Assembly: GCA_023548195.1 (NCBI GenBank)
Contig: JAJHZJ010000121.1
Location: forward strand, 1,488,220-1,552,219
Direction of reading: 5' to 3'
Source of the DNA: Bettongia penicillata ogilbyi
Lineage: Eukaryota > Chordata > Mammalia > Diprotodontia > Potoroidae
DNA length: 64,000 bases
Below, one piece after another: positions 23,575 to 35,838 of this stretch. The notes beneath the pieces are model-generated. The model saw only the letters and a list, made by a program, of their open reading frames with translations. It was not told the DNA's origin and did no database searches. A program made the translations under genes and the position numbers. Numbering within the stretch: position 1 is the stretch's first letter; the number at the start of each line of letters is the position of its first letter.

Positions 23575-26500
23575 GATAGAGGAAAAGACACAGATAGTAA
23601 TCATAACTGGGAATGTGAATGGGATGTACTCTCCCATAAAATGGAGGTGGCTAGCAGAATGGATTGAAAACCGTAATCCAACCATAAGTTGTTTACAAGA
23701 AACACATCTGAAACAGGGGGTTACACACAGGGTAAAGGTAAAAGGTTGGAGCAGAATATATTATGCTTGAGCCTATGTAAAAAAAGCAGGGGCAGCAATC
23801 CTAATCTCAGACAAAGCAAAAGCAGAAATAGATCTAATCAAAAGAGATAAGGAAGGAAACTATATCCTACTAAAAGGCACCATAGACATAAACATATATG
23901 CCCCAAGTGGTATAGCATCCAAATTCTTAGATGAGAAGTTAAGGAAGTTACAGAAAGAAACAGACAGCAAAACTATACTAGTGGTAGAGACCTCAACGTC
24001 CCCCTCTCTGAAGTTGATAAATCTAACCTCAAAATAAACAAGAAAGAAGTTAAGGAGGTGAATAGGACTCTGGATAAGGTAGATATGATACATCTCTGGA
24101 GAGAATTGAATGGCAGTAGAAAGGAATATATCTTTTTCTCAGTGGTACATGGCACATATACAAAAATTGACCATATACTAGGGCATACAACCCTTACAAT
24201 CCAGTGTAGAAAAGCAGAGATAGTCAATGCATCCTTCTCAGATCGTGATGCAGTGAAAACTATATGTAATAAAAGGCCATGGAAAGATAGACCAAAAATT
24301 AATTGGAAACTAAATAATCAAACCTAAAGAATGAGTGGGTTAAACAACAAATCATAGAAATAATCAACAACTTTATTCAAGAGAATGACAATAATGAGAC
24401 AACCTACCAAATCTTATAGGATACTGCAAAAGTAGTTCTTAGGGGAAGTTTTATATCATTTAACACCTACATGAATAAAATAGAGAAAGAGGAGATCATT
24501 GAACTGGGCATGCAGCTGAAAAAGCTAGAAAGAGAACAAATTGAAAATCCCCAAGTAAATGCCAAATTAGAAATACTGAAAACTAAAGGAGATATTAATA
24601 AAATTGAAATTAAGAAACTAATTGAACTAATTGAACTAATAAATAAAACTAAGAGTTAGTTTTATGAAAAAACCAATAAAGTTGATAAACCTTTGGTCAG
24701 TTTGATTTTTAAAAAAAGAAAGAAGAAAACCAAATTAGTCATATCAAAAATGAAAAAGGTGAACTCTATTGTTTTAATTTCCTCCTCTTTGGAAGAGAGT
24801 TCACCTTTTTTCTAAGTGAGATAGGTGAATATTTAAAAATATATAAATTGCCTAGATTAACAGAAGAGGAAGTTAAATACTTAAATAGCCCCATTTCAGA
24901 AAAAGAAATGGAGTAAACTATTAATGAACTCTCTAGGAAAAAATCTCCAGGGCCAGATGGATTTACAGGTGAATTCTATCAAACATTTAAAGAAGAGTTA
25001 ATTCCAATACTATATAGACTGTTTGGGAAAATTGGTGGAGAAGGAATCCTACCAAATTCTTTTTATGATACAAATATGGTTCTGATACCTAAACCAGGAA
25101 GAGCCAAAACAGAGAAAGAAAATTATGCATCAATTTTTCTAATGAATTTATAGGCTACTTAACTTATCATGAGAATAATACATTATGATCAAGTAGGATT
25201 TATACCAGGAATGAAGGGTTGGTTCAATATTAGGAAAGCTATCAGTATTATTGGTCATATCAACAATAAAGCTAACAGAAACCATATGATTATCTCAATA
25301 GATGCAGAAAAAGTTTTTGACAAAATATAATACCCATTCCTATTGAAAACACTAGAGAGCATAGGAATAAATGGAGCCTTCCATAAAATAATAAGCAGTA
25401 TATACCTAAAATCATCAGCAAGCATTATATGTAATGGAAATGAGCTAGATGCATTTCCAGTTAGACCAGGGATGAAACAAGGATGTCCATTATCACCACT
25501 GTTATTCAATATGGTACTAGAAATGTTTGCTTTAGCAATAAGAGAGGAAAAAGAAATCGAAGGAATTAGAATAGGCAAAGAAGAAACTAAGTGATCACTC
25601 TTTGCAGATGATATGATGATATACTTAGAGAATCCTAGAGAATCAAGTAAAAAACTACTTGAAATAAACAACTTTGGCAAAATAAACCCATATAAATCAT
25701 CTGCATTTTTATATATAATACTCACAGTGTGTGTGTTCATCCTTCATTGCCGAAGAAGACCATGCCATCAGACAAATGATGAGATAACTTGTACTTGACT
25801 TTGTTTTGAGTGAGTGAGGGCTGTGCAGGTCACCAGCCTCACTTATCCTCCAGAGCCACCTGAATCCAGTGACCAGACATTCATCAGGATGACTGAAGAT
25901 GACCCAGAATGAGGCAATTGGGATTAGGTGACTTGCCCAAGGTCACATAGCTAGTGAGTGTCAAGTGTCTGAGGTAAGATTTGAACTCAGGTCCTCCTGA
26001 CTCCTGCACTAGTGGTTTATCCACCGCATCACCTAGCTGCCCCATAATACTAACAAAGCCCAACAGCAAGAGATAGAAAGAGAAATCTCATTTAAAGCTA
26101 CAGTAGATACTATAAAATATTTGAGGGGCTATCTGCCAAAACAAACCCAGTATTACAAAATACTTTTCCCACAAATAAAGTCAAATCTAAGGAAGTAGAA
26201 GAACATCAGTTGCTCATTTGTAGGCTAAGTTAATATAGTAAAAATGACAATTCTACCTAAATAATTTACTTGTATTCAATGCCATACCAATCAAACTACC
26301 AGATAATCATTTTCTAGAGCTAGAAAAAATGTCAGAATTCATCTGGAAGAACAAAAGGTCCAGAATATCAAGGGAACTAATGAAAAGAAATGTTAGGGAA
26401 GGTGGCCTAATCCTGCCAGATCTCAAATTTTGTTATAAAGCAACTATCATCAAAACCATTTGGTACTGGCTAAGAAATAGAGGGGTAGACCAGTGGAAAA

Positions 26501-27618
26501 AGTTAGGTATTCAAGACACAGTAATCAAGGAATATAGCAATCTACTATTTGAAAAACCCAAGGACCCTAGCTTCTGGGATTAAAAAGTCACTATTTGACA
26601 AAAACTGCTGGAAAAACTGGATAACAGTGTGGCAGAAACTGGGTGTAGACCAATACCTGACAGTATACACAAGAATAAAGTCCAAATGGGTACGCAATCT
26701 AGCTATAAAGGTTGAAACTATAAACAAAATAGAAGAACAAAGAATAGTGTATCTGAATAGTCAAATTTATAGAGAATGGAGAAGTTTTTGACCAAACAAG
26801 AAATAGAGACTATTATGAAGTGCAAAGTGGATAATTTTGATTACATGGAATTGAAAAGTTTCTGCACAAACAAAATCATTGCAACCAATATTAGGAAGGA
26901 AGCAGAAAACTAGGAAAGAATTTTTGCAACTAGTGTCTGTGATGAAGGCCTCATTTCTGAAATAGATAGGGAACTGAGTCAAATTTGTAAGAATACAAGT
27001 CATTTCCCAATATGGTCAAATTATATGAACAGTCAGTTTTCAGAGAAAGAAATTAAAGCTATCTATAGTCAAATGACAAAATGCTTTAAATTACTATTGA
27101 TTAGAGAGTGCAAGTCAAAGCAACTTTGAGGCACCACATTACACCTATCAGATTGACTAATATGACAAAACAGGAAGATGGTAAATATTGGAGAAGATGT
27201 GGGAGAGTTGGAACACATTCATTGTTGTTGAAGCTGTGAGCTGATCCAACCATTCTTGAGAGCAATTTGGAACCATGCCCAAAGGGCTACAAAAATGTGC
27301 ATACCCTTTGACTCAGCAACTTCTAGGGCTGTATCCCAAAGAGATCATAAAAATGGGAATGGGTCCCACATGTACAAAAAAGCTCTCTTTGTGGTGTCCA
27401 AAAACTGGAAATCGAGGAGATGCTCATCAATTGGGGAATGGCTGAACAAGTTGTGGTATATGAATGTAATAGGATACTATTGTGTTATAAATGATGAACC
27501 CGAAGACTTCAGAGAGGCCTGGAAGGACTTACATGAACTGATGCTGAATGAAAGGAGCAGAACCAGGAGAAATTTGTACACAGCAACAATGACAGTGTAC
27601 AAGGAATTTTTCTGGTAG
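23575..27618 (+). pseudogene. L1 ORF2 remnant (endonuclease, reverse transcriptase, C-terminal domain)
   Basis: ORF2p cuts and reverse-transcribes at the target. Endonuclease landmarks: GNVNGMYSPIKWR and CLQETHLKQG near 23.6-23.7 kb, TKIDHILGHTTL near 24.15 kb, and FSDRDAV near 24.24 kb, where the catalytic SDH is SDR. The GDFN-type motif is replaced by VVETSTS. Reverse transcriptase: [14 protein letters not shown] near 24.95 kb, [16 protein letters not shown] near 25.47 kb, and [12 protein letters not shown] near 25.6 kb. C-terminal part: SEFIWKNKRSRISRELMK, WNHAQRATKMCIPFDSA and NKLWYMNVIGYYCV. Many stops and frameshifts (for example TGA just before the FADD box); inactive. Confidence 0.92.
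25723..26043 (-). mobile_element. Marsupial SINE inserted in the L1 reverse transcriptase
   Basis: On the - strand it reads from a GGGCAGCTAGGTGATG head through 'gaggacctgagttcaaat' and 'ctatgtgaccttgggcaagtcac' to a tail containing 'gtcttcttcggcaatgaagg'. ATAATACT flanks both sides (25715-25722 and 26044-26051), extendable to 12 bp with one mismatch. The L1 frame resumes after it. Confidence 0.9.
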
Positions 27619-28669
27619 ACTTAGCTCTTCACAATAATTCAAGGAGCTGAAACATTCCCAGTGGACTCCTGAGGCAAAATGCCTTACACATTCAGAGAAA
27701 GAACTATGAAATTGGATCGCAGAATGAAGCAGAATATTTTCTCCTGTGTTATTTTTTTTTAATTTTTCTCATAGTTTCTCCCATTCATTTAAATTTTTCT
27801 ATGCAACATGACTAATGTGAAAATGTGTTTAATAAGAATTTGTGTGTAGAATCCATATAAGATTGTATGCTGTCTCAGAGAGGGAGGGAGGAGCGAGGGG
27901 GAGAAAATCTAAGACTTATGGAAGTGATTGTAGAAAGCTGAAAACAAATTAATAATAAACATTTAAAAAAATAATTAGTTCAAAAGATAGGACACTTTAC
28001 CTCAATCATATAAGCATGGCTTCCATAGTTACATTGAAACACAGTGTGAAGACCAAAACAGTTCCCTGCACAATAGCCAGAAACTTCAGGAGATGTAATT
28101 TTTATAAATACAGTCATGCATTAACTTTATAGGTTTCTTTATCTGAAGTTATACCACAGGAAACCTATTGGACTATGCCTCACTTTACTAAGGGAGATGT
28201 GTTCACTTAGACTCTTTTTGATAGCTACATTAGTCCTCTTAGGATTGCAGAGGTGATATAGGGTTGGTGAAATGCTTTTCCAAAGAAGTATTTACAGTTT
28301 AATTCTCTTGATGATCAGTGTGGTGAAACAGATTTTATTTAATCAAAATAACTTGAAGATAGGAAGAATTGAAAATTCATGGTTAACTGAGGAAACTTTG
28401 ATTTAGTGTCTTCATAACTTGCAGCTAAATGTGGAAATGCATAGTATTTATAATCCAAAGCTTACTTGCTAGACATTCCTCCCAAATTCTTATATTATCC
28501 CTGTCCCCCCAAACCTTTCAAATTTAGTTTCATAGGATGATATGAATAGCCCATTAAAACTCAGGAAACAGTATGAACCCACAGTTTGAAATCAGTCTAC
28601 TTGTTTTCCTACTACATTACAACTCAAATGTCATTTGGGTTGCAAGTAAAAGTTCCCAAAAAGAAAAAC

Positions 28670-28795
28670 AGCAGTAATAATTTTGTCATGTAATTACTTT
28701 TCTCTGGACCTCAGTTTGCTCATTTGCAAAATGAAAGGAAGAGGACTAAGGGATTTATAAGGTTCCTTTCTACAACCAGTGATCCTGTTATTATT
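28670..28795 (+). repeat. MIR fragment
   Basis: 'Ctctggacctcagtttgctcatttgcaaaatgaaaggaagaggac' is the 3' half of an MIR/SINE core. Confidence 0.7.
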
Positions 28796-29534
28796 TTTCA
28801 AAATTATACACTATAACTAGTAACTGTTTCTAATATTCCTGTAGGTATGTTTTACCAGTTCCATTCCATCAGGATCTTGGTGTATTTGACTCAAAGAACA
28901 TACACACTGAAGATATATGGGTTGGGATTTTTCATTTGCACTCAGATCATGTCTATGGTTCGTACAAAAATCCTGTACCATATTCAAATAATATTGAGGC
29001 ATTTTCAAATTGTTTTATTATTTTGTAATAGTTTTATCTCAGTATTTTTTATTAAATATCCAATTGCTCACTTTCCTTTAGGCGTTTTTAATGTGCTTCT
29101 TTTTAATGATGAAAATGGTATATCTACTTTAAACCTCAGTAGTTTCATTGCAGTTTTACCGTAGCAATTTGGAATTATGAATCTTGTAGTTTTAGAATCA
29201 TTTTGTCATCTTCCAATAGAAAAATGTGCCTAGAATGCATCACTTGAAATTGACTGCCTTTTTGCGTAGCTGAATTTTAGATACCTCATCTTTTCTGGAC
29301 AGAATAAAGACTTTGCTAATATATTATTTGGCATACTACAATGCAGGAGGCTTAGTAATAAATAATTTGTGCTTCCTCTTCCACAAAATTTCCAAGGAAG
29401 GATGGCTTGACTTTTATTTTCATCATAATTATTATTGTGTATTATGTATCTATCTCTCTTTTTTATAAGTTAATTTATTGTGTATCTCTTAGAAATGTCA
29501 TGGTGAGATCAGGTGAAAATTTTGCTCAGTTTAT

Positions 29535-29700
29535 AGTTCAAGGATTGATTTCAAATTTGATTTAAAATCCTGACTCTGCCATTTACTACTTGTACAACCT
29601 TGGAGAAGTCACCCAACCTCTATGGGCCTCAATTTCCCCATTTGTAAAATAAGAGGACTGAACTAAATAACCTTTTAAGTCATGTCAAGTTTCATATCTC
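29535..29700 (+). repeat. MIR fragment
   Basis: 'Aaatcctgactctgccatttactacttgtacaaccttggagaagtcacccaacctctatgggcctcaatttccccatttgtaaaataagagg' is a good MIR core. Confidence 0.8.
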
Positions 29701-30404
29701 ATCCTGTGAGTATTTGACCTGAGATTGTGGCAGTTTATTATCAGTTGGTAAATTAATTTTGGCTTTATGGAGGAGGTGTTGGTATTTGAATTGAGCTTTT
29801 ACGGATGAGCAAGTCTTCAACAGGTACAGAGGAGAAAAAGATAATCCAGGCAGAAGGAACAGAGTGAGCAAACACAAGAAGGTGGAGAGGTGGGAAAACA
29901 GGGAACATTCAAAGACAGTTATCAATCCAGTTTCACTGATATACAAAGATTGTACAGGAAAAAGTCCCATGAGATACCCCTTGGGGGCATACTCTCCCCT
30001 GTTCCACCTTGATCTAGGGCTGGAGCTGCCATATAGGAAATGACCACTGGATTCATCCTCATCTCAGCTTCTTCTGGCCTTGAATCACCAAATAGTGCCC
30101 CATTGATGCATCTCTGGCTCTGGTTGCAGCACATTCCAAACTGTGGAGCACTGGGATCCTTCAGTACCCTCCTTATAATTTGAGCTTACTGACTCAGAGC
30201 CCCTTTCACAGGTCTTTCTGACCTCAGAGGGGAAAAGATTCCATGGTCTTTGTCATTATCTCTCACCATACATTATAAGTAAAAGAATCACAGAATGAGG
30301 CCGTTGGGAAGTGCCTGATATTGATAAATCCTTTGATCAGCTTCTGCGGCCAATCCACAAGCCTCTTCTTCCATACATGGTTAGCAAGCCAGATTCAGTT
30401 ATTG

Positions 30405-30490
30405 TTTTTCCTATGTTTGCAAAGAGGACGAGTGACATCACAAGATGATGTCTTCACTTCTGTGTGAATTGGATTTAAGTGAGACATTTA
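30405..30490 (+). repeat. Marsupial SINE fragment
   Basis: 'Ttcctatgtttgcaaagaggacgagtgacatcacaagatgatg..gtgaattggatttaagtgagac' matches the tail portion of the SINE type inserted at 25.7-26.0 kb. Confidence 0.55.
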
Positions 30491-30915
30491 CAGAATTTCT
30501 GTACTTATTCCACAGTCTCTCCAAAGCACTTCCATTCCTTGACCTTTTGACTCTTCTGGAAACATGTTCCATAGCCCCATTTATACAAACAAGCTGATGG
30601 GGGTCTGGATTTGTATTAAACCCTTCTTATAGAGTAATTATTTCTCTCCTACATTGGGACAGATTGAACTTTGATCAAAAGAGTTTTGAAAAGCTCAATT
30701 TCTTTCACTTTCATATACTTAGTTTTTTGACATTTTATAGTGCAGATGAGTTCAAGATGATCAATTCTTTTACGGGAGACATTAAATATCCTGGTCTCTG
30801 TCAGAAACATCAAGAAAAGTTTGTTAACAGAAACCTTAGATGACTAACCTGACATATTGATGGAATCCTTTTATAGGTTGGTTAAACACTGCATAGCAAG
30901 AGCAAAAATTTGTCA

Positions 30916-30960
30916 GGAAGGAAGGGAGAAAGGGAAGAAAGGAGGAAGAGAGGGAGGAAA
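30916..30960 (+). repeat. GA-rich low-complexity run
   Basis: Irregular GGAA/GAGG units. Confidence 0.85.
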
Positions 30961-31621
30961 AACCCTTGTCTAACTTTTCTTTTGGAAGTGGTAGGAATCT
31001 TTTCACCCTAGCTCTATTAGGAGGATCTTTTCATGTTATCAAATCCAGCTGTATGGGCAATGATGTACACAGGAAATTTTGCAAAACCATAAGAATCCAA
31101 GGTATTTTGACATTGTGAACATGTTTTTAACTGCTCAGTAAGTGATTTAGAAAAGTAGAAATATTAAGTCAAAATTCCTTAGTGTCCTTTATAGCGCCAT
31201 TAGCCTGTAGAGAAATGCTCAATAGATAATTAATGGATTAAATTTATTATTCTATGGTTGCTATGTGTGTTATTTTCAACCCTGATAATGAAATATCATG
31301 GCAATGCTATGTATTCTCTTGCTTAAGAACACGGTCAACACATATGTGTACGTGTGTATCACAATCACATAGAAACAAATTTAATGTTTTAAGACACACT
31401 GTTTTAGTGGACCACCAGAGTATTGAGCAAACAGGAAGCTGTGTTGAATTTTAGGCACTTTGTCAATGAGTCTGTCATTCAACAAACATTGATTTAAAGG
31501 TAACCCTTTAAAGGGCTGTGTGCTGGGTCATAATGACATTTACTGCTCATTGACCCATCATATGTATCCTAGACTTAGACATACCTATACTCCCTTACAT
31601 TTATCTTGTCTAACAAAACAC

Positions 31622-32074
31622 TGATGAGAGCAACCCAGTTTTTCTGAGCCAGCCCTGACTGCTGATTGACTTAGTGATGTTTCAGGCCTAAAACTACACC
31701 TCCAGGTAGCACCCCCGCCCTCCCCTAAACCCCGGCTATTTCCCGATAAATTCTGGGTAAAATACCTGCACAGTAGATACCAAAAGTGCATGTTCCTTTA
31801 AGAACTGACCACTCCTTAACCACTCCCTAATCACACCTCAGAAACACCTAGTTAGCATATTTGGCACAAATGATACTATAGAATATCCTATATAAACTTT
31901 CCCTGTACCACTTAATGTTAAAGGTTCCCTAAGAATTCTTGCCCATTGAAAAGCATAATAAATCTTTACCTTGACCTCAGCAATACTTGAATCCATGAAT
32001 TCTTCTCCAGATGACCTGTCCCTGGTACCCCGGTCTTTGTAGGGGTCTCACTGCCCCCCTTCCAGCCCTCATCA
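31622..32074 (+). repeat. Probable solo LTR of an endogenous retrovirus
   Basis: The 453-bp block begins TGATGAG and ends CTCATCA, a 7-bp terminal inverted repeat with the TG..CA ends typical of LTRs. It contains TATATAAAC at about 31901 and AATAAA at about 31957, placed as for an LTR promoter and polyadenylation signal, followed by 'tgaattcttctccagatgacctgtccctgg'. No gag, pol or env sequence lies beside it. I could not read a convincing target duplication, which weakens the exact ends. Confidence 0.6.
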
Positions 32075-32689
32075 CTGGACACTATAGTAAGCTTCTTCTT
32101 TTAAAAATCTTTTTAAAGTACTGAGGATAAGGTCAGATCTAGGAAGATGTTCATTGCATTTTGGTTTTTGTACTCAATTCAGAGTTACAGTGTTGAATTT
32201 ATAAGGCTTATTTCCTAGATTTTGCAAATCCAGACCAGATTGAGTTTGTAAAGTTCACTTAGTTCCAGGAATTCTTTGAGAAATTTGTGTACTTGCCAAT
32301 TGATCTGGAAATTGTTTGGTCATTCTTGTAATTTACCTCCAAAAGGAAATATTGTCTGGTGTTGTCGTCAAGGGATTAGAAATTTTGGGTTCTTTTTCTG
32401 TTTGGTTTAAAAAAACAAACTCTGTAGTGCAGGATTCTTACACAACTCTTTATCCTATTTAAAAGACTGCTACTCTTTTATTTGCTTACTTTGCTGAATT
32501 AAGCCTCTAAGATACTGATGACTAAATAATTAATTCCCTATTCTTTTAGGCTTTTTAGATGAAATCTTGAATCAGTATAGTCCTCTAAGGACCTAGGGGA
32601 AAAGGCCTATATGTTTTGGGTAGAGTATAACTTTACCAATCAAAATAGGGGCATGGTGATGGCGCGAGAATGAGAAATTTAAGCTTTTA

Positions 32690-32955
32690 TGGCTTCATTC
32701 AAATCTCAGCTAAAATCCCTACCTTCTCCAGGAAGCCTTTTGTCATCATGCTTAATTCTAGTGCCTTCCCTCTTTTGATTATTTTTAATTTATCCTGTAT
32801 ATAACTTATTTGTAGTTTTTTTGAATGTTGTCTCATCCATTAAACTGAACTTGGAGAAGGGGAGTGGCTGGGTGCTGTCTTTTGCCTTCTTTACATTCCT
32901 AGCACTTAACACATAATTGTTGCCTAACACATAATAGGCACTTAATAAATGTTTA
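32690..32955 (+). repeat. L2 3' portion
   Basis: 'Tcaaatctcagctaaaatccctaccttctccaggaagccttt' through 'gccttctttacattcctagcacttaacacataattgttgcc..cataataggcacttaataaatgtttattgac'. Confidence 0.8.
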
Positions 32956-33461
32956 TTGACCTAGTGACTGGTTATTTTATGCTTGCTATTGGAGCCATGG
33001 GAGTAGCTGAAAATATTTTTCTAAGCTCTTAGGACTTGTACATTCTGTTTTGTTATATCCCTGGAGGCTCTCTTATAACATAATATGGCTTTGTATGTCC
33101 CCTTGGGCATATGGTAAGAATTCTAGGAGCACAGGTGACCTTTAAGGGAAAAAAATCAATTTAGTATTTCACATGGATGTATTTTTAATATATCTTTGTG
33201 CATTAGCATAGGTGATCTGCTTTTTAAATTCACTAGGTCCCTAGCTGCCATTGCCAAGTACATCCTTTGGACAATTAATTGGTTCTTGAAATGCACCTCA
33301 CTCTTGCCAGAGGTCAGGTTAAAAAAAATGCTAAACTGTCAACCACATATAATACGTTTATGATACTGTTGTCTTTGTGCTGTGGGTCACAGTTTGGTCC
33401 ATTTTAGCTTGTTAACTTAGACTATAACTCAAGAGACTAAGAAGAAGCCAGAGTTCATTAG

Positions 33462-33555
33462 ACTGTGAGGTCTTTGAAAGCAGTGATTATTTTGCCTCCA
33501 GCACTTAGCACAGTGCCTGGCACACAGTCGGTTCTTAATAAATGGAAACTGACTG
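33462..33555 (+). repeat. L2-like 3' tail just upstream of exon A
   Basis: 'Gtgaggtctttgaaagcagtgattattttgcctccagcacttagcacagtgcctggcacacagtcggttcttaataaatgg'. It ends about 180 bases before the exon A acceptor. Confidence 0.8.
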
Positions 33556-33736
33556 ACTAGACTGTGATTATTAAAAACCTTGAGGGCAAGAATTTTTCCC
33601 AACGTATTTCTCCTGCCCACCCCTGTTCTGCTAATAGAAGTGGCACTTGGACTTCAGTAAATGGATATTAAAGTATGTTCATTGATTTGAGTTGCTTCTT
33701 ATTCATTGAGGTGAAATTTCTTGTTTTATTTCCCAG

Positions 33737-33841
33737 CAAAGAGCTCCAGGGAAGGTGTTGCTGGATGCGGTTTGTAACCACCTAAACCTAGTTGAAGGAG
33801 ACTACTTTGGCCTTGAGTTTCCAGATCATAAAAAGATCACG
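33737..33841 (+). CDS. FARP1: FARP1 coding exon A (FERM lobe F1), phase 0/0
   Basis: This exon encodes 35 residues, starting QRAPGKVLLDAV and ending EFPDHKKIT, which match the ubiquitin-like F1 lobe of the FARP1 FERM domain (about residues 58-92 of the human protein, counted from memory). FARP1 is a membrane-associated Rho-family GEF linked to dendrite and synapse development. Its FERM domain binds membrane proteins and lipids. The exon is bounded by a pyrimidine-rich tract ending in CAG and a GTAGGT donor. It starts and ends on codon boundaries. The paralogue FARP2 is much less similar in this segment, so the assignment is firm. Confidence 0.97.
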
Positions 33842-35389
33842 GTAGGTGGAATAATGTTCATCATTCTTTCAGCTTATAGTCATCAGATTGGGGGGGTAGG
33901 CATCAATTATATACTTAAAGGTGAAAGAAAAATTACTCCCATCCTCACATCCCCTTCTTTTTTCCAGGTCCCATTTTCATTTCTTTTGCTTTTAACAGTG
34001 AAGGGTATGTCCTTAAAATCTTTTATGTCATATACCATCAAAAAAAATCGACAACGCCTACCATAGCAATCATGGTCCCATCCAGTTATGGGAAATGGAA
34101 CAGAATGTTAACAGGAAGTTAATAGGTTAAAAAAAAAATCATTCATGTTGAACCACCCTCTAAGCATACATCCATGATAATCTCTTTTATTAGTATGGCA
34201 TATGACTCTACCTACTGAATTTCTTTCACAGCGCATAATCATCATGTACTTCCTTTATGTTATGATTCCCCACCTCACCCCCCATTCACTATTAATTGCA
34301 AAATGTTGATACTACAGAAGGGTCTATTGCAACTATCATTTACAGCTATCTTGAGTTTCAATTTTTAGGATTTTGAATTCTTATACCATATATATTTATG
34401 AAAAATTTTAATTTCATTATTAAATACAGTATGTCTTGTATTATCATAGTGTGCATATAAAATGCTTCAAAGTCCTGAAACCTCAAATGTTAAACTTTAA
34501 CATTCAATCTTGACATTATCTCAGAACTATATCACATGTTTTATGACCTGATAGATTACCTAATCTGGGAGCTACATATGATTTTTTGCTTGTTTAAATT
34601 TGGAATTGAGCAATTATTTTCAATCCTGCTTTTCCCCACCTTTAAAACTGGAACTTTAAAAAAAAAACTGGTTCTTCCCTTTTGCAGAGGTGGATTTAAC
34701 AGGTGTTAAACATTGCACATATTTTCAAACCTTTTCAGTGTATTGATTAATTGTGCTGATTTCCCCCTCTTTTCCTTATTTTGTCATTAAAAACAAACAA
34801 AAAAAAACCTCATAAGATGACTCCCTGGGAAGAGATTGGGAAGGCATATTTGGGGAAACTTATGTTGAAATTTTTTTAAAAAATCAATAAAAGCCTATTT
34901 TAAAAATAAAACATGTCTTGGCATGGAATTTTGTGTAAATATCTACACATGCATAGTTTGTGCTAATGCAAGTCTTACTAATTTGTATTTTGTGGGAGAA
35001 AAGGAAAGGGCTACATTATGAATTTTGGGAATCACCATGACAACAAAAGAGATGAATTCAGAAATCCCTATTTCATGATCAAATTTATATTAGTGAATTT
35101 AAATTTAAATTGCTTAGTCAATCCTAAGTGTGTTGGTATTATGATTACTATTTTTATTTCCAAGTGGGCAAGAAAGTGGTTATATTCTAAGTTGATTTAG
35201 TACAATTTATATTATTTTCATGAAACTGTCTCTTTGTACTTTGCCCTTTTGCCCATGACCATAATTGAGCAAACTCCACCTGCTGTTGCTTCCTACAAGT
35301 ACAGTTTGGTTGCTGATCCATAACAGTGACTTTGTTTAAAGACCACGCTATTTTAAAAAATGGTTTTATCTGTGTTATTCTGAACTTAA

Positions 35390-35535
35390 GAAATAAAACA
35401 AACATTTCTGTAACATAGTAGAATAGAAAAAAAGATGATTGCATGTGAAACTGCAAATCTGCAAATCTAATGTACAACTTGTTATTACTTTTAAGTATAT
35501 AATAAAGTTATCATGTAACTTTTCATTACTTTTTC
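35390..35535 (+). repeat. Repeat X copy, left arm of a foldback pair
   Basis: 'Cttaagaaataaaacaaaca', 'taacatagtagaatag', 'aaaaaaagatgattgcatgtg' and 'tatataataaagttatcatg' match 16863-17010. It contains a local TGCAAATC direct duplication near 35452. Its reverse complement lies at 35705-35838. Confidence 0.7.
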
Positions 35536-35704
35536 TCTCTCCCTCCTACCCTTGCCCCAGAGATGGATATTGCTTAAATATTTTATCTGAAATATTAACA
35601 AGGAACTTTTAATAGTGGTACTATATTTTTCCTTTATTTGTTTCTAATATTAGTCATCTCTATGGAAGTCTCTAGGGTGGGAGGTGAGGGAAGGAAGAAG
35701 AAAA

Positions 35705-35838
35705 AAGAAAGAAATTTATATGATAACTATTATATATTTAAAAGGAAGAGCAAGTTGTACATAATAGAGTTACAATTTTATGTGCAATCATATTTTTATT
35801 ATACTATGTTATAGAAATGCTTGTTTTATAGCATAAAT
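35705..35838 (-). repeat. Repeat X copy, right arm of a foldback pair
   Basis: On the - strand this reads 'ataaaacaagcatttctata', 'acatagtataata', 'atgattgcacat' and 'tatgtacaacttgctcttcc', aligning over about 130 bp with the left arm. About 170 bp separate the arms. Confidence 0.7.

Larger units (their letters stand above)
22890..27972 (+). mobile_element. L1 LINE, 5'-truncated, about 5 kb, with nested SINE
   Basis: It opens within the inter-ORF region ('caagtctcaagagaggcataaaaaggtaaacagg'), continues through ORF2 and a 3' UTR and ends 'gaaaacaaattaataataaacatttaaaaaaa'. ORF1 is absent, so the copy is 5'-truncated. The exact left edge is uncertain (about 22.87-22.96 kb), and I could not read a target duplication. 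It is in the same orientation as FARP1. A SINE interrupts it at 25723-26043 and a local inversion alters it at 24768-24810. Confidence 0.9.
1..33736 (+). other. FARP1: FARP1 intron upstream of the first visible exon (partial)
   Basis: No FARP1 exon is visible here. The protein residues preceding the first visible exon (the start of the FERM domain and the N-terminal tail) are not encoded in any frame I could see, so this is the 3' part of a long intron. It is filled with the interspersed repeats listed separately. Stretches in which I recognise no repeat family are roughly 3.45-4.55 kb, 13.1-15.7 kb and 18.1-19.0 kb. Confidence 0.8.
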
